Origin: Streptomyces sp. NBC_00353
Lineage (GTDB): Bacteria > Actinomycetota > Actinomycetes > Streptomycetales > Streptomycetaceae
Direction: 5' to 3'
Length of the DNA: 64,000 bases
NCBI RefSeq assembly: GCF_036108815.1
Contig: NZ_CP107985.1
Coordinates: 2,604,001-2,668,000, forward strand
Positions 9,362 to 19,642 of this stretch are shown piece after piece (the first letter of the stretch is position 1; every line of letters starts with the position of its first letter). Under the pieces are notes generated by a model. The model had not been told where the DNA came from. It saw only the letters and a program-made list of their open reading frames with translations, and made no database searches. The position numbers were made by a program, and so were the translations under genes.

Positions 9362-11812
9362 TCACTGCGAAAGGCACAGCTCGGCCCAGATGATCTTGCC
9401 ACGTGCGGCGTAGTGGGTGCCCCAGTGGTCGGTGAGCTGGGCGACGAGGAACAGGCCGCGACCGCCCTCGTCGTCGGTGTGGGCCCGGCGCAGATGCGGG
9501 GCCGTGCTGTTGCCGTCGGATACTTCGCAGATGAGGCTCTGATCGTGGATCAGGCGTAGCCGGATGGGCGGCTTGCCGTACCGGATGGCGTTGGTGACCA
9601 GCTCGCTGACCACCAGTTCGGCGACGTACGAGAGGTCCTGCAGCCCCCACAGGTCCAGCTGCCGGGTGGCCGCGGCCCGCGCGTCCACCACGATGGCGGG
9701 ATCCAACGGCAGATCCCAGGAAGCCACCCGGTCCGGGCCGAGTGCACGGGTGCGGGCGACCAGCAGCGCGACATCGTCCGGCGGCCGGAACGGCAGCAGC
9801 GCCGCGATCAGCTGATCGCAGATGTCTTCGAGCGCGGGCTCCGGTTGGGACAGGATGCGGCGCAGCGAGTCCAGGCCGATGTCGATGTCCTGGTCCCGGG
9901 CCAGGATCAGCCCGTTGGTGTACAGGACGAGCAGGCTGCCCTCGGCAAGGTCCAGTTCGGTCGTCTCGAACGGCAGTCCCCCCAGACCCAGCGGAGGCCC
10001 TGCGGGCACCTCCGGGAAGTCGACGCTGCCGCCGGGGCCCGCCACAGCGGGCGGATAGTGGCCGGCACTGGCGAGCGTGCAGCGCCGCTCGGCGGGGTCG
10101 TACACCGCGTACAGACAGGTTGCCCCGATCGCCGGCCCGTCGGCGTGGGGTTCGTCGCGGCCCCCACCTTCTTCCTCGGTGAGGCGGGCCACCAGGTCGT
10201 CGAGATGGGTGAGCAGTTCGTCAGGCGGCAGGTCCAGGTCGGCCAGGGTGTGCACCGCGGCGCGCAGCCGCCCCATGGTGGCCGAGGCCTGCACTCCGTG
10301 TCCGGGCACATCCCCCACCACCAGGGCGACCCGGGCCCCGGACAGTGGGATCACATCGAACCAGTCCCCGCCCAGATCGGTGTCCGAGCCGGCGGGCTGG
10401 TAGCGGCCGGCGACCTCCACCGCGTTGAGGACCGGCAGGCGCTGGGGGAGCAGGCTGCGCTGCAGGGCCAGGGCGGTCTTGTGTTCGCGCGTGTAGCGGC
10501 GGGCGTTGTCCATGCAGAGAGCGGCCCGGGATGCCAGTTCGGCGGCCAAGGTGACGTCGTCGTCGTCAAAGGGCTCGGGATCCCGCCAGCGGTAGAACGT
10601 GGCCACGCCCATCAGGACGTTCCGCGCGGTCAGGGGTACGGCGATGAGCGAGTGGAGCCTGGTGGCACGGATGATCGCAGCCCGCTTGGGATCCTCGTCC
10701 AGCCACGGCGTCGTGAGGTCCAGGTGAGCGATGAATTTCGCCTCGAGATCGGCCATGCACAGGGCCTGGGGCGAGGCCGGACCGAATCGGCTCAGTTCGC
10801 CCACGGCCAACGCCTTCGGTGGCCGCGTCGACTCGGGAACGGTCTCGTGGGCCGCCCGACGCAATGTGAGGCCCTGGTCGGCCGGGCCGGGCGTGGGTGT
10901 GTCACCCCGGAGCACCGAGTCCAGCAGATCCACCGTCACGCTGTCCGCCAGTCGGTGGAGCGCCACCTCGGCCAGTTCCTTTGCGGTGCGCCCCACATCC
11001 AGGGTGGTGCCGATACGTATGCTCGCCTCGTTGATCAGCTGCATCCGCTCCCTGGCCCGGTGGGCATCGGTGATGTCGACGACCGCGTGGCACAGTCCGA
11101 GCGCCGTTCCCTCGGAGTCCTGGAGCCGGAAGATCCCGGTGGACCAGACGTGCTCGCGGCTGGGATCGGCCGGGGTGAGGCCGCGTTGGATGAAGTCGAG
11201 CGCCGGTTCGCCGGTGGCCAGGACGCGTTTCATCACCCTCTCGATCTCGGCGGCGTTCAGGCCGGGCAGCGCCTCGCTGATCCGCTTGCCCAGCCGCTGC
11301 CCGATCGGCACACCGGTCATCCGCTCCAGTGCCAGATTGCGCCGGGTGCAGCGGAGATCGGTGTCGGAGACCAGCAGACCGACCGGTGACTGGTTGAACA
11401 GGCCGGACAGTACCGCGAAGTCTTCCTCCCACCGCCGTGTCTCGGCCTCCTCGGCGGCCAGCAGCAGCCAGAACCGTGCCTCGTCCGGGCCCACCCAGGG
11501 GTGTGCCCGCAGAGCCACAGCTTGGTCTCGCCCGTCCTTGCAGCGCAGAGTGGCACCGATCTGCCGCCCCTGCGCCGCCTCGTGGCTCAGGGCGGCCGCC
11601 CTGAGGACTGCTGCGCGCCCGGCAGCGGCGAGCAGGGACGCAGCAGGCTGCCCCAGAACCTCGGCGGCTTCGTAGCCCAGCAGCTGCTCTGCACCCGCAC
11701 TCCACCCGACGAGAACCCCGCGGGCGTCCATCACCGCTGCGGCCGCTCGAGTCGCAGCGAACGGGCTGCCGGACGCACTGCCGACCTCGGTGTGGTGTGT
11801 GTCCGGTGCCAT
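9362..11812 (-). CDS. PAS-PAS-GAF-PP2C-HATPase regulator (fused phosphatase and anti-sigma-type kinase)
   Basis: An 816-residue protein with two PAS domains (about 20-130 and 135-255), a GAF domain (about 265-450), a PP2C phosphatase domain (about 470-700) with DLGGDWFDVIPL and VVGDVPGHG, and a C-terminal RsbW-type ATPase domain (about 715-810). The ATPase has the N-box SELVTNAIRYG and the G-box DDEGGRGLFLV. The fusion joins the two opposing activities of a partner-switching module, a phosphatase for the anti-anti-sigma factor and its kinase or sigma-binding ATPase. This architecture is frequent in Streptomyces but targets are rarely known. The PAS and GAF regions are close in sequence to those of the gene at 4392-6458, suggesting local duplication. 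No SigB-like or STAS gene is adjacent. Confidence 0.9.
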   Translation of the reverse strand: MAPDTHHTEVGSASGSPFAATRAAAAVMDARGVLVGWSAGAEQLLGYEAAEVLGQPAASLLAAAGRAAVLRAAALSHEAAQGRQIGATLRCKDGRDQAVALRAHPWVGPDEARFWLLLAAEEAETRRWEEDFAVLSGLFNQSPVGLLVSDTDLRCTRRNLALERMTGVPIGQRLGKRISEALPGLNAAEIERVMKRVLATGEPALDFIQRGLTPADPSREHVWSTGIFRLQDSEGTALGLCHAVVDITDAHRARERMQLINEASIRIGTTLDVGRTAKELAEVALHRLADSVTVDLLDSVLRGDTPTPGPADQGLTLRRAAHETVPESTRPPKALAVGELSRFGPASPQALCMADLEAKFIAHLDLTTPWLDEDPKRAAIIRATRLHSLIAVPLTARNVLMGVATFYRWRDPEPFDDDDVTLAAELASRAALCMDNARRYTREHKTALALQRSLLPQRLPVLNAVEVAGRYQPAGSDTDLGGDWFDVIPLSGARVALVVGDVPGHGVQASATMGRLRAAVHTLADLDLPPDELLTHLDDLVARLTEEEGGGRDEPHADGPAIGATCLYAVYDPAERRCTLASAGHYPPAVAGPGGSVDFPEVPAGPPLGLGGLPFETTELDLAEGSLLVLYTNGLILARDQDIDIGLDSLRRILSQPEPALEDICDQLIAALLPFRPPDDVALLVARTRALGPDRVASWDLPLDPAIVVDARAAATRQLDLWGLQDLSYVAELVVSELVTNAIRYGKPPIRLRLIHDQSLICEVSDGNSTAPHLRRAHTDDEGGRGLFLVAQLTDHWGTHYAARGKIIWAELCLSQ

Positions 11813-11885
11813 GCACCCCGTCCTTGCCGTGTCGTCCTCAGAGACCTTTCCAAGACAGTCCTGCTCGCGAACGCACTCCCGATTA

Positions 11886-12719
11886 TCATCCGCCGTGTCC
11901 GAATGAGCCTTTCTTGGTCACCGGCCCGGCCGGCACCGATCCGGTGGAGACGGTGAAGAGACCTCCACCGGGGTCGCTGATGACGGACTCGGTCCCGCCG
12001 CCCGGGGACGGAGCCAGGGGAGTGGCGGTTCCTCCTGCCCCGCGTGCGGCGGCGATGACCGGTTCCACGTCGTCGACCCGGAAGTGCACGTGCCAGCGTG
12101 GCCGCACGCGGGGGTCGGGAGATTCCCCGACGCCGCCTCCGCGCACGGTGGCCACGGTGTTCTTGACCTGCCGCACGGTGACGGTGTCGTTCTCGTAGGC
12201 GTAGGCGACCTCGCAGCCGCCGGGTTCGCCGGAGGCCCAGTCGAAGATCTGTGCGTAGAAGATGGCGGCGTCGAACGCGTCCCGGGTGCGCAGTTCGAGA
12301 AAGGCCGGTGGGTTGCCGTGCTCGTCCGACCAGCGAAGCGCCCGGCCTTCCCAGAAGCCGAAGACGGCCCCGTCGCGGTCGGCTGCCACCGCGCCCCGGC
12401 CCAGGGGGAATCGCACCGGACCGACGGCGACGGTGCCGCCGCGCTCACGGACCCGGGCCGCGGTGGCGTCCGCGTCCGCCACGGCGAAGTACGGGGTCCA
12501 CGACCCGCCCACCGGCCGCCCGCCGGCCGCTTCACCCATCCCGGCCACCGGCCGCCCGTGGGCGAGGGCGACCGAGAAGCCCGTTCCCAGGCTGCCCGGC
12601 CGGAACTCCCATCCCAGAACGGCCGAGTAGAAGTCCTGCGTGGCGCGCAGGTTGCGGGTCATGAGGTTGACCCAGCACGGTGTTCCGCACACCGGCATGA
12701 CGTGCCCTGTGGGCGTCAT
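11886..12719 (-). CDS. VOC-superfamily protein with two glyoxalase-fold domains
   Basis: A 277-residue cytoplasmic protein with two VOC domains. Domain 1 begins PCWVNLMTRNLRATQDFYSA and includes a DRDGAVFGFW turn. Domain 2 begins PAFLELRTRDAFDAAIFYA and ends SDPGGGLFTVS. It has the same plan as the VOC protein at 7127-7915. The ATG at 12719 is preceded by GAGGAG nine bases upstream, and open sequence before it lacks a ribosome site. It lies upstream of the phosphatase cluster on the same strand, with a gap of about 70 bases, so co-transcription with the 816-residue phosphatase is possible. The substrate is unknown. Confidence 0.85.
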   Translation of the reverse strand: MTPTGHVMPVCGTPCWVNLMTRNLRATQDFYSAVLGWEFRPGSLGTGFSVALAHGRPVAGMGEAAGGRPVGGSWTPYFAVADADATAARVRERGGTVAVGPVRFPLGRGAVAADRDGAVFGFWEGRALRWSDEHGNPPAFLELRTRDAFDAAIFYAQIFDWASGEPGGCEVAYAYENDTVTVRQVKNTVATVRGGGVGESPDPRVRPRWHVHFRVDDVEPVIAAARGAGGTATPLAPSPGGGTESVISDPGGGLFTVSTGSVPAGPVTKKGSFGHGG

Positions 12720-12754
12720 CAGCGTTGTCTCCTCGCCCCCCGCACGATGCGCTG

Positions 12755-13081
12755 TCAGCGGCCGAGTGCCTCGCACAACTCCTGCTTGTTCATCGTCGAG
12801 CGGCCCTCGACGTGCTTCTTCTTCGCCTCTTCGTAGAGCTGGTCCTTCGTGGGCCCCTGCGCTCCGCGACGGGACCGCTCACCGCCACGCTGTGGGGCGG
12901 ATTGCGGATCGCGCAGGGAGGTCCTGCTCGCCGTCTTCGCCTCTCCCGCGCGGGCCCGCTCCTTGTTGACGGTGCGCGCGGCAAGTTCCTTCGCGCGCTC
13001 CTCGGAGGCACCACGTTCCTGGGCACTCTCCTTGATGTGCTCGTACTGCCGCTCCCGCTTACGACTCGATCCTGCCGGCAT
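12755..13081 (-). CDS. small basic protein with Rho_N-like C-terminus ('plasmid stabilization' family)
   Basis: A 108-residue, highly charged protein beginning MPAGSSRKRERQYEHIKES. The N-terminal half is predicted helical and rich in Lys, Arg and Glu (AARTVNKERARAGEA). The last about 40 residues, TKDQLYEEAKKKHVEGRSTM then NKQELCEALGR, match the Rho-termination-factor N-terminal helix-extension-helix motif. Streptomyces genomes carry many copies that databases name plasmid stabilization protein without functional proof. Nucleic-acid binding is likely but inferred. The ATG at 13081 has GGAAGGG upstream. It stands alone between the VOC gene and a DUF2795-type gene, all on the minus strand. Confidence 0.8.
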   Translation of the reverse strand: MPAGSSRKRERQYEHIKESAQERGASEERAKELAARTVNKERARAGEAKTASRTSLRDPQSAPQRGGERSRRGAQGPTKDQLYEEAKKKHVEGRSTMNKQELCEALGR

Positions 13082-13321
13082 CACATCGTTCCCTTCCTGC
13101 ATCCGGCCCTGCGCGCGGCAGCCCGGGTGGCGATTCCCTCGCGCCGTGCGACGTCCCCTACCGAGCCGCCGCACGCACTCCACCCATACGCCCACAACGC
13201 CCCGTACGCCACCGGACTCCTGTCCGCCAATCCGTCGCCGCCCCCGGCAGGTTCACGCACCGACAGGTACCGATGGCCGCACGAACTCCGAGCTCTGCAA
13301 GCACATTCCCGCCGTGCGCGT

Positions 13322-13729
13322 TCACACGCGGGGCCGGTAACCCAGGGCCCGGACGATCTGCCCGGCGTTCCCGTACCGCTCGTCCGCGGGCAGGTCCCGT
13401 ACGGCTTCGAGCAGTGGGTCCGGCACATGCTCCTCGGCCAGGGTCCGCAGGAGTGACTTGCGGTCGGCCGGGAAGTCGCTGCGGTTCAGATGCCGTGCCA
13501 GGTCGGACCTGAGCCGTCCGGCCTCGGCCTCGGCACGCGCCCGGTCCCTTCCTGCACCGGGCGGCGGAACGGGACCGCCGACGTCCACCCTCACATCGTC
13601 GTCGGCCGCCGGCTCGGGGTCGTACGACTCCACGGTGTGGGTGGGGTGTCCGGACCTCAGATAGTCCTTGAGCTCGTGCTTTCTCTCGTCGTCCATCCAC
13701 GGACTGACCTGGCTGCTTCCTCGCTCCAT
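13322..13729 (-). CDS. DUF2795-domain protein
   Basis: A 135-residue acidic cytoplasmic protein. The N-terminal region has WMDDERKHELKDYLRSGHPT. The C-terminal half, LRSDLARHLNRSDFPADRKS followed by LLRTLAEEHVPDPLLEAVRD, contains the DUF2795 helix pattern (a short hydrophobic stretch followed by F-P-A-D/T). These are common streptomycete proteins of unknown role, sometimes co-located with stress genes. The ATG at 13729 has a perfect AGGAGG nine bases upstream. The 240 bases downstream, before the next minus-strand gene, hold no open frame that I can support. Confidence 0.7.
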   Translation of the reverse strand: MERGSSQVSPWMDDERKHELKDYLRSGHPTHTVESYDPEPAADDDVRVDVGGPVPPPGAGRDRARAEAEAGRLRSDLARHLNRSDFPADRKSLLRTLAEEHVPDPLLEAVRDLPADERYGNAGQIVRALGYRPRV

Positions 13730-13945
13730 GGTCAAGCACCTCCTAGGCCTCCGTCGCTGGCACAGGCGCGACCTCGCTCAGCCTTGGATCTCATTGTGCT
13801 CTGCGTGTCCGTCGATGGCGATCTTGCGATCTTGTGGGGCTCGGCGCGCCCGGCGATCCGGTAGCACAGGGGCAGCACCTGCTTTCGTCGCGCTCGGCGC
13901 CGGTGTGCTCCCCCATGCGTTTCACCTGACATCCGCTGTGGCAAA

Positions 13946-13990
13946 GTCATCCATTGGATGACAAATTGGATGTCGTCCAGTCGATGACGT
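13946..13990. promoter_or_regulatory. operator-like palindrome cluster
   Basis: GTCATCCA-T-TGGATGAC (13946-13962) is a nearly perfect 17-base palindrome. Right after it come a second TTGGATG half and the weaker inverted pair TGGA/TCCA (13968-13980), then TCGATGACG. It is an AT-richer patch directly before a small hypothetical gene and in front of the divergent DUF2795 gene. This is what a two-site repressor operator looks like. The regulator is unknown. Confidence 0.5.
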
Positions 13991-14009
13991 GACTTCGCAG
14001 GAGAGCACG

Positions 14010-14315
14010 GTGCCCACAGCAGCCCCGCGCGATGCGTCCCCGTACCCGGATCCGGGCGCGCTTTCCTTCCTCGCCGCCGCAGCGGCGCTGGAAGCCATCG
14101 ACGCAGCCGTGCGCGGCGCCCGCGCCCGGGACGGGACACCGCCCTCTTCACTCGCGGGACGCGAGCAGGTGCTGGCCTCGCTCCTGCTGCTGCGCGAGGT
14201 GCGCGAACAGCTCGCGCGCGCCGACCACCGCGACCTCGCAGGCCGGATCGACTCCATCACCCACCACACCGGCCAACTGCGTCGGAACGCCACCGTCCGA
14301 CGCCAAGAGGCCTGA
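14010..14315 (+). CDS. small alpha-helical hypothetical protein
   Basis: A 101-residue protein that I cannot assign to a family. It begins MPTAAPRDASPYPDPGALSF and is dominated by helix-forming stretches rich in Ala, Leu and Arg (LAAAAALEAIDAAVRGARA, LLLLREVREQLARADH). No membrane segment or motif is visible. The GTG at 14010 is chosen because CAGGAG lies six to seven bases upstream. An earlier in-frame GTG at 13989 lacks one. The upstream palindrome cluster suggests regulated expression. It may be cytoplasmic and form helical bundles, but no function can be given. Confidence 0.55.
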   Translation: MPTAAPRDASPYPDPGALSFLAAAAALEAIDAAVRGARARDGTPPSSLAGREQVLASLLLLREVREQLARADHRDLAGRIDSITHHTGQLRRNATVRRQEA

Positions 14316-14429
14316 ACGAGCCCGCCCGGCTGCGCAAATCGCAGCCGCGACCGTCATCCCGCCCGGCCTCGACCGCCGAAGCGAGTACGCCGGGCTCCGG
14401 CGGGCCGATCCCGAGGGGCAACGGTACGG

Positions 14430-14759
14430 ATGCCGACCGAGACTGGTTCCATGAACCCGTACGAGGGACTGGCAACGGTGAAGTTGGCGGACGACTCAAC
14501 AGTCCGCGTGTGGGCCGAGGTCTCGCTCGATGAGAACCCCGACGACACCGCCGGGCCCATCGACACGCCTCGATGGACAGCCCGGCTCACAGCCCCCGGT
14601 GGCGAAACACTGCTGCTCCGGGGCTGCGTGACCCTGATCCTCGACTCCGGTGCCCGCTGGCCGGCCGAGGTGACCTCCTCGCACCCGTCATCCGGACCCC
14701 ACTCGCCGAACTGGACCGAGGTCAAGGGCGCAGGCCCCGCCGTGAGCCGGACGACGTGA
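14430..14759 (+). CDS. hypothetical protein
   Basis: A 109-residue protein without a recognised family. The part from about residue 9 (NPYEGLATVKLADDSTVRVW) to about 75 (LRGCVTLILDSGARWPAEV) has alternating hydrophobic residues and looks like a small beta-rich domain. The tail is low in complexity. The start is uncertain: 14430 has GAGGGG upstream, while 14451 (MNPYEGL) fits the domain boundary better. It follows another small hypothetical by about 110 bases on the same strand and could be co-transcribed. Confidence 0.5.
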   Translation: MPTETGSMNPYEGLATVKLADDSTVRVWAEVSLDENPDDTAGPIDTPRWTARLTAPGGETLLLRGCVTLILDSGARWPAEVTSSHPSSGPHSPNWTEVKGAGPAVSRTT

Positions 14760-14893
14760 TCGCCTGCTGCCCCTGCATCGCAGAGAGCGCACGGCCGATC
14801 TCGTTCCCGCGCCCGCTGCACGAGGCGGCGGGCTACGACGGTGTGCGCGGAGGTCCACCCGGCCACGGGCGACTTCTCGGCGCGACCCGTCGA

Positions 14894-15883
14894 TCAGCGC
14901 TCCGGCTGCTCGGCCACCCGCAGCAGCAGCTTGCCCGTCGAGGTGCGTCCACCCATCAGCGTGTGGGCGTCGGCCGCCGCGGACAGCGGGAACTCCGCAC
15001 TGATCGGCACGTCCACGACGCCGTCCACGACGGTACGGAACGCGCGTTCGACGAGCGGGCGCAGAACCTCGGGCGCGGTCCGTGCGAGCGACAGGATGGA
15101 GAAGCCCGCGACCGAGCCGCCCTGCCCCATGAGCTCGGCCGGTCCGACCTGCCAGGGCTCGGCCCCGCTCGCGTTGCCGAACGACACCAGTCGCCCGAAG
15201 ACGGCCAGCACGCCGAGACCGCGGCGGAGAGTGTCGCCGCCCACCGGATCGAGCACCAGATCCACTCCCCTGCCGCCGGTGGCACGCCGGATCCCGTCCG
15301 CGAAGGCGTCGCCCACGAACACCTCGTCGTAGCCGTACTCGCGTGCGTATGCGGCCTTGGCCGCGGAGGAGACGACGCCGTACACCGCGCCCGCTCCGGC
15401 TGCCCGGGCCAACTGCCCGGCGACGGTGCCGACACCGCCCGCAGCACCGTGCACCAGCACGCTTTCGCCGGCGCGCAGCCGCCCCACCTCGTGCAGCAGC
15501 GCATGCGCGGTCGGCAGCACGGTGGGCAGTGCGGCCGCGGCCCGCAGGTCCACCCCCTTCGGGAGCGGGAAGACGGTGGCGGCCTCGGCAACCGCGACCT
15601 CCGCGTAGGCGCCGCCGGCGGTGAGCGCCGCGACCTCCTGCCCCGGACGCAGCCCCTCGACCCCGTGACCGACGGCGCGGACGCGCCCCGAGACCTCCAG
15701 CCCGGGGACGTGGGGCAGGGTCTCCACCCGGTATCCCTCGGACCGCGCCTTGAGGTCCGCGAAGTTCACTCCCGCGTAGGCGACGTCGACGCTGACCTGG
15801 CCAGGTCCCGGTTCGGGGATGCCGGCCCGCACCACCTTCAGCACTTCGGGACCGCCGTACTCCTGGAACTCGACAGCGCGCAT
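14894..15883 (-). CDS. quinone oxidoreductase-type NADPH-dependent medium-chain reductase
   Basis: A 329-residue zinc-independent medium-chain dehydrogenase/reductase of the NADPH:quinone oxidoreductase group. The N-terminal GroES-like half has YAGVNFADLKARSEG, where the zinc-ligand Cys of alcohol dehydrogenases is absent, and VPGLEVSGRVRAVG. The Rossmann half has the nucleotide loop VHGAAGGVGTVAGQLARAAG and DLVLDPVGGDTLRRGL. The ATG at 15883 has GGAGGGG six bases upstream. The gene is divergent from an ArsR regulator, and a strong inverted repeat lies directly in the shared region, so this reductase is the likely target of that regulator. A role in quinone or electrophile detoxification is inferred from family and context. 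Confidence 0.88.
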   Translation of the reverse strand: MRAVEFQEYGGPEVLKVVRAGIPEPGPGQVSVDVAYAGVNFADLKARSEGYRVETLPHVPGLEVSGRVRAVGHGVEGLRPGQEVAALTAGGAYAEVAVAEAATVFPLPKGVDLRAAAALPTVLPTAHALLHEVGRLRAGESVLVHGAAGGVGTVAGQLARAAGAGAVYGVVSSAAKAAYAREYGYDEVFVGDAFADGIRRATGGRGVDLVLDPVGGDTLRRGLGVLAVFGRLVSFGNASGAEPWQVGPAELMGQGGSVAGFSILSLARTAPEVLRPLVERAFRTVVDGVVDVPISAEFPLSAAADAHTLMGGRTSTGKLLLRVAEQPER

Positions 15884-15898
15884 GGAAGACCCCTCCAC

Positions 15899-15951
15899 GA
15901 GTGTTCAATGAAAAGCGAACACTCGGACTGTATGATCGCCATCGAACACTT
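15899..15951 (+). promoter_or_regulatory. divergent ArsR operator and -10 box
   Basis: GAGTGTTC (15899-15906) and GAACACTC (15917-15924) are perfect 8-base inverted arms with a 10-base spacer. A third half-site GAACACT lies at 15944-15950. Between them TATGAT (15931-15936) is an excellent -10 hexamer for the rightward arsR gene, with no clear -35. The arms thus cover the arsR promoter spacer and lie 16 bases from the oxidoreductase start codon, so one bound dimer could block both genes. Confidence 0.7.
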
Positions 15952-15985
15952 GGCAAGTGGCGCCGGACGCAACGAGGAGAGCGGC

Positions 15986-16333
15986 ATGGAGGACCCCACG
16001 ACAGGCAGCGGACACCGCCCCGCCCCCGTACACACCGATCCGGACGAGGTTCCCCTCCTGGCCGCACTGTCCGCGCTGGCCGATCCCGTGCGCATTCAGC
16101 TGGTCCGCGAGCTGGGCGGCTCCCCGGAGTGGACACGCAGCTGCGGCAGCTTCGACGTGCCGGTCGGCAAGGCTGCGCTCAGCCACCACTTCTCCGTGCT
16201 GCGCGGCGCCGGCCTGGTCGAACAGCGCGATCAGGGGCCCAAGCGGGTCAACCGACTACGACGGGAGGAGTTCGACGCGCGCTTCCCCGGTCTCCTCGAA
16301 CTGGTCCTGCGCGCCGACAGCCCTCGTCGGTGA
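15986..16333 (+). CDS. ArsR-family winged-helix repressor
   Basis: A 115-residue DNA-binding protein. The winged-helix core has LLAALSALADPVRIQLVREL, then VGKAALSHHFSVLRGAGLVE as the recognition helix, and QGPKRVNRLRREEFDARFPG as wing and last helix. The metal-binding ELCVCD motif of classical ArsR is absent. One Cys occurs in TRSCGSFD, so the signal may be a redox or organic electrophile rather than a metal (inference). The ATG at 15986 has GAGGAG seven bases upstream. It is divergent from a quinone-oxidoreductase gene with a shared operator, which suggests autoregulation plus control of that gene. Confidence 0.88.
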   Translation: MEDPTTGSGHRPAPVHTDPDEVPLLAALSALADPVRIQLVRELGGSPEWTRSCGSFDVPVGKAALSHHFSVLRGAGLVEQRDQGPKRVNRLRREEFDARFPGLLELVLRADSPRR

Positions 16334-16388
16334 TTTCTGCCACCGGTCGGGGCAGGGCCCTGTCGAACGGATGGCCGTCACGGGATAT

Positions 16389-16400
16389 CTTGATGTCAAG
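16389..16400 (+). promoter_or_regulatory. short palindrome upstream of icd
   Basis: CTTGA-TG-TCAAG (16389-16400), preceded by TAT and followed by CA, lies 30 bases before the isocitrate dehydrogenase GTG. It is the only symmetric element in the short leader and could be an operator or part of the promoter. I believe similar TCTTGA-type palindromes precede other streptomycete TCA-cycle genes, but that is from memory. Confidence 0.4.
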
Positions 16401-16430
16401 CAATGTTGCAGACGTGGAGCGGAGCACCCG

Positions 16431-18653
<2,223 letters not shown>

Positions 18654-18683
18654 CCTTCGGGCCACCCGACGACCGCGGTCGTT

Positions 18684-18717
18684 CCGCCCCGGCTGCACTT
18701 CCGTGCGGCCGGGGCGG
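18684..18717 (+). terminator. terminator of icd
   Basis: A 15-base stem (CCGCCCCGGCTGCAC with GTGCGGCCGGGGCGG, one T-G pair) with a TTCC tetraloop, 30 bases after the icd stop. Confidence 0.85.
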
Positions 18718-18928
18718 TGCCGTATCCGGACACACCGCCGGCTCGGTCCTACTGGGGGCACCGTCCGTCGGCGTGCTCGCGTGCGAGCCGGTCCCGGTAC
18801 GGATTCCCGGCCGACCTCCGTCTAGGCTGTGGACGACGCTGTTCATACCTGTGACCTGCGGGTATGCAGAGGCCTGTGCATCCCTCACAGCTCTGTCGAC
18901 CGCCCCGCCGACCGACCCGGAGTAGCAC

Positions 18929-19642
18929 GTGTCCGCAACCCTGACCGTCGCCGTCGCCCAGCCCGTCTGTCTCCACCTCGACGTCGCCGCGAACGCCACC
19001 GCCCATGCGGCGGCAGTCGCTGAAGCCCGGGCGCGGCTGGTCGTCTTCCCGGAGCTGTCGCTGACGGGCTACGACCTCACCGCCCCGGCCGTCTCCCCCG
19101 ACGACGCCCGCCTCGGGCCGATCGTCTCCGCATGCCGCGCCACCGGGGCGACGGCGCTGGCCGGGGCCCCTGTGCGCGACGCCGACGGGCGTGAGCACAT
19201 CGCCACGCTCGCCGTCACGGGAGAGGGCGCGCGCGTCGTCTACCGGAAGATGTGGCTGCACGGCGAGGAGTTCGACCGTTTCAGCCCGGGCGAGAAGCCG
19301 GAGGTCCTGGGTGTCGGCGGGGTGCGGCTGGGGCTTGCGATCTGTTACGACGCGGCTGTCCCCGACCATGCAGCCGACACCGCTGCCTTGGGCATCGACG
19401 CGTATGTGGCAAGCACCCTCTACGGTGCGGGTCCCGAATCGGCCGCCCGGCGCGACGGGCACATGAGCGAGCGGGCCGCGGCCCACGGTGTGTGGGTGGT
19501 GCTGTCCACCTCGGCAGGGGCCGGCGGGACCTATCCGCAGACGTCGGGCGGCTCCGGAATCTGGGCTCCGGACGGGGCGGTGGTCGTTCAGGCCGGACCG
19601 GAGCCCGGGGCCATGGTGTCGGCGTCCCTCGGCGGGTCCTGA
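18929..19642 (+). CDS. carbon-nitrogen hydrolase (nitrilase superfamily)
   Basis: A 237-residue cytoplasmic amidase-type enzyme. The catalytic triad is complete: Glu in VVFPELSLTGYDL, Lys in VVYRKMWLHGEE and Cys in GLAICYDAAVP. It is shorter than most family members, and the segment after the Cys (DAYVASTLYGAG, MSERAAAHGVWVVL) is typical. The substrate is unknown; omega-amidase-like or N-carbamoyl hydrolase functions are possible. The start is a GTG at 18929. Its 3' end overlaps the convergent acetyltransferase gene by 55 bases. Confidence 0.85.
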   Translation: MSATLTVAVAQPVCLHLDVAANATAHAAAVAEARARLVVFPELSLTGYDLTAPAVSPDDARLGPIVSACRATGATALAGAPVRDADGREHIATLAVTGEGARVVYRKMWLHGEEFDRFSPGEKPEVLGVGGVRLGLAICYDAAVPDHAADTAALGIDAYVASTLYGAGPESAARRDGHMSERAAAHGVWVVLSTSAGAGGTYPQTSGGSGIWAPDGAVVVQAGPEPGAMVSASLGGS

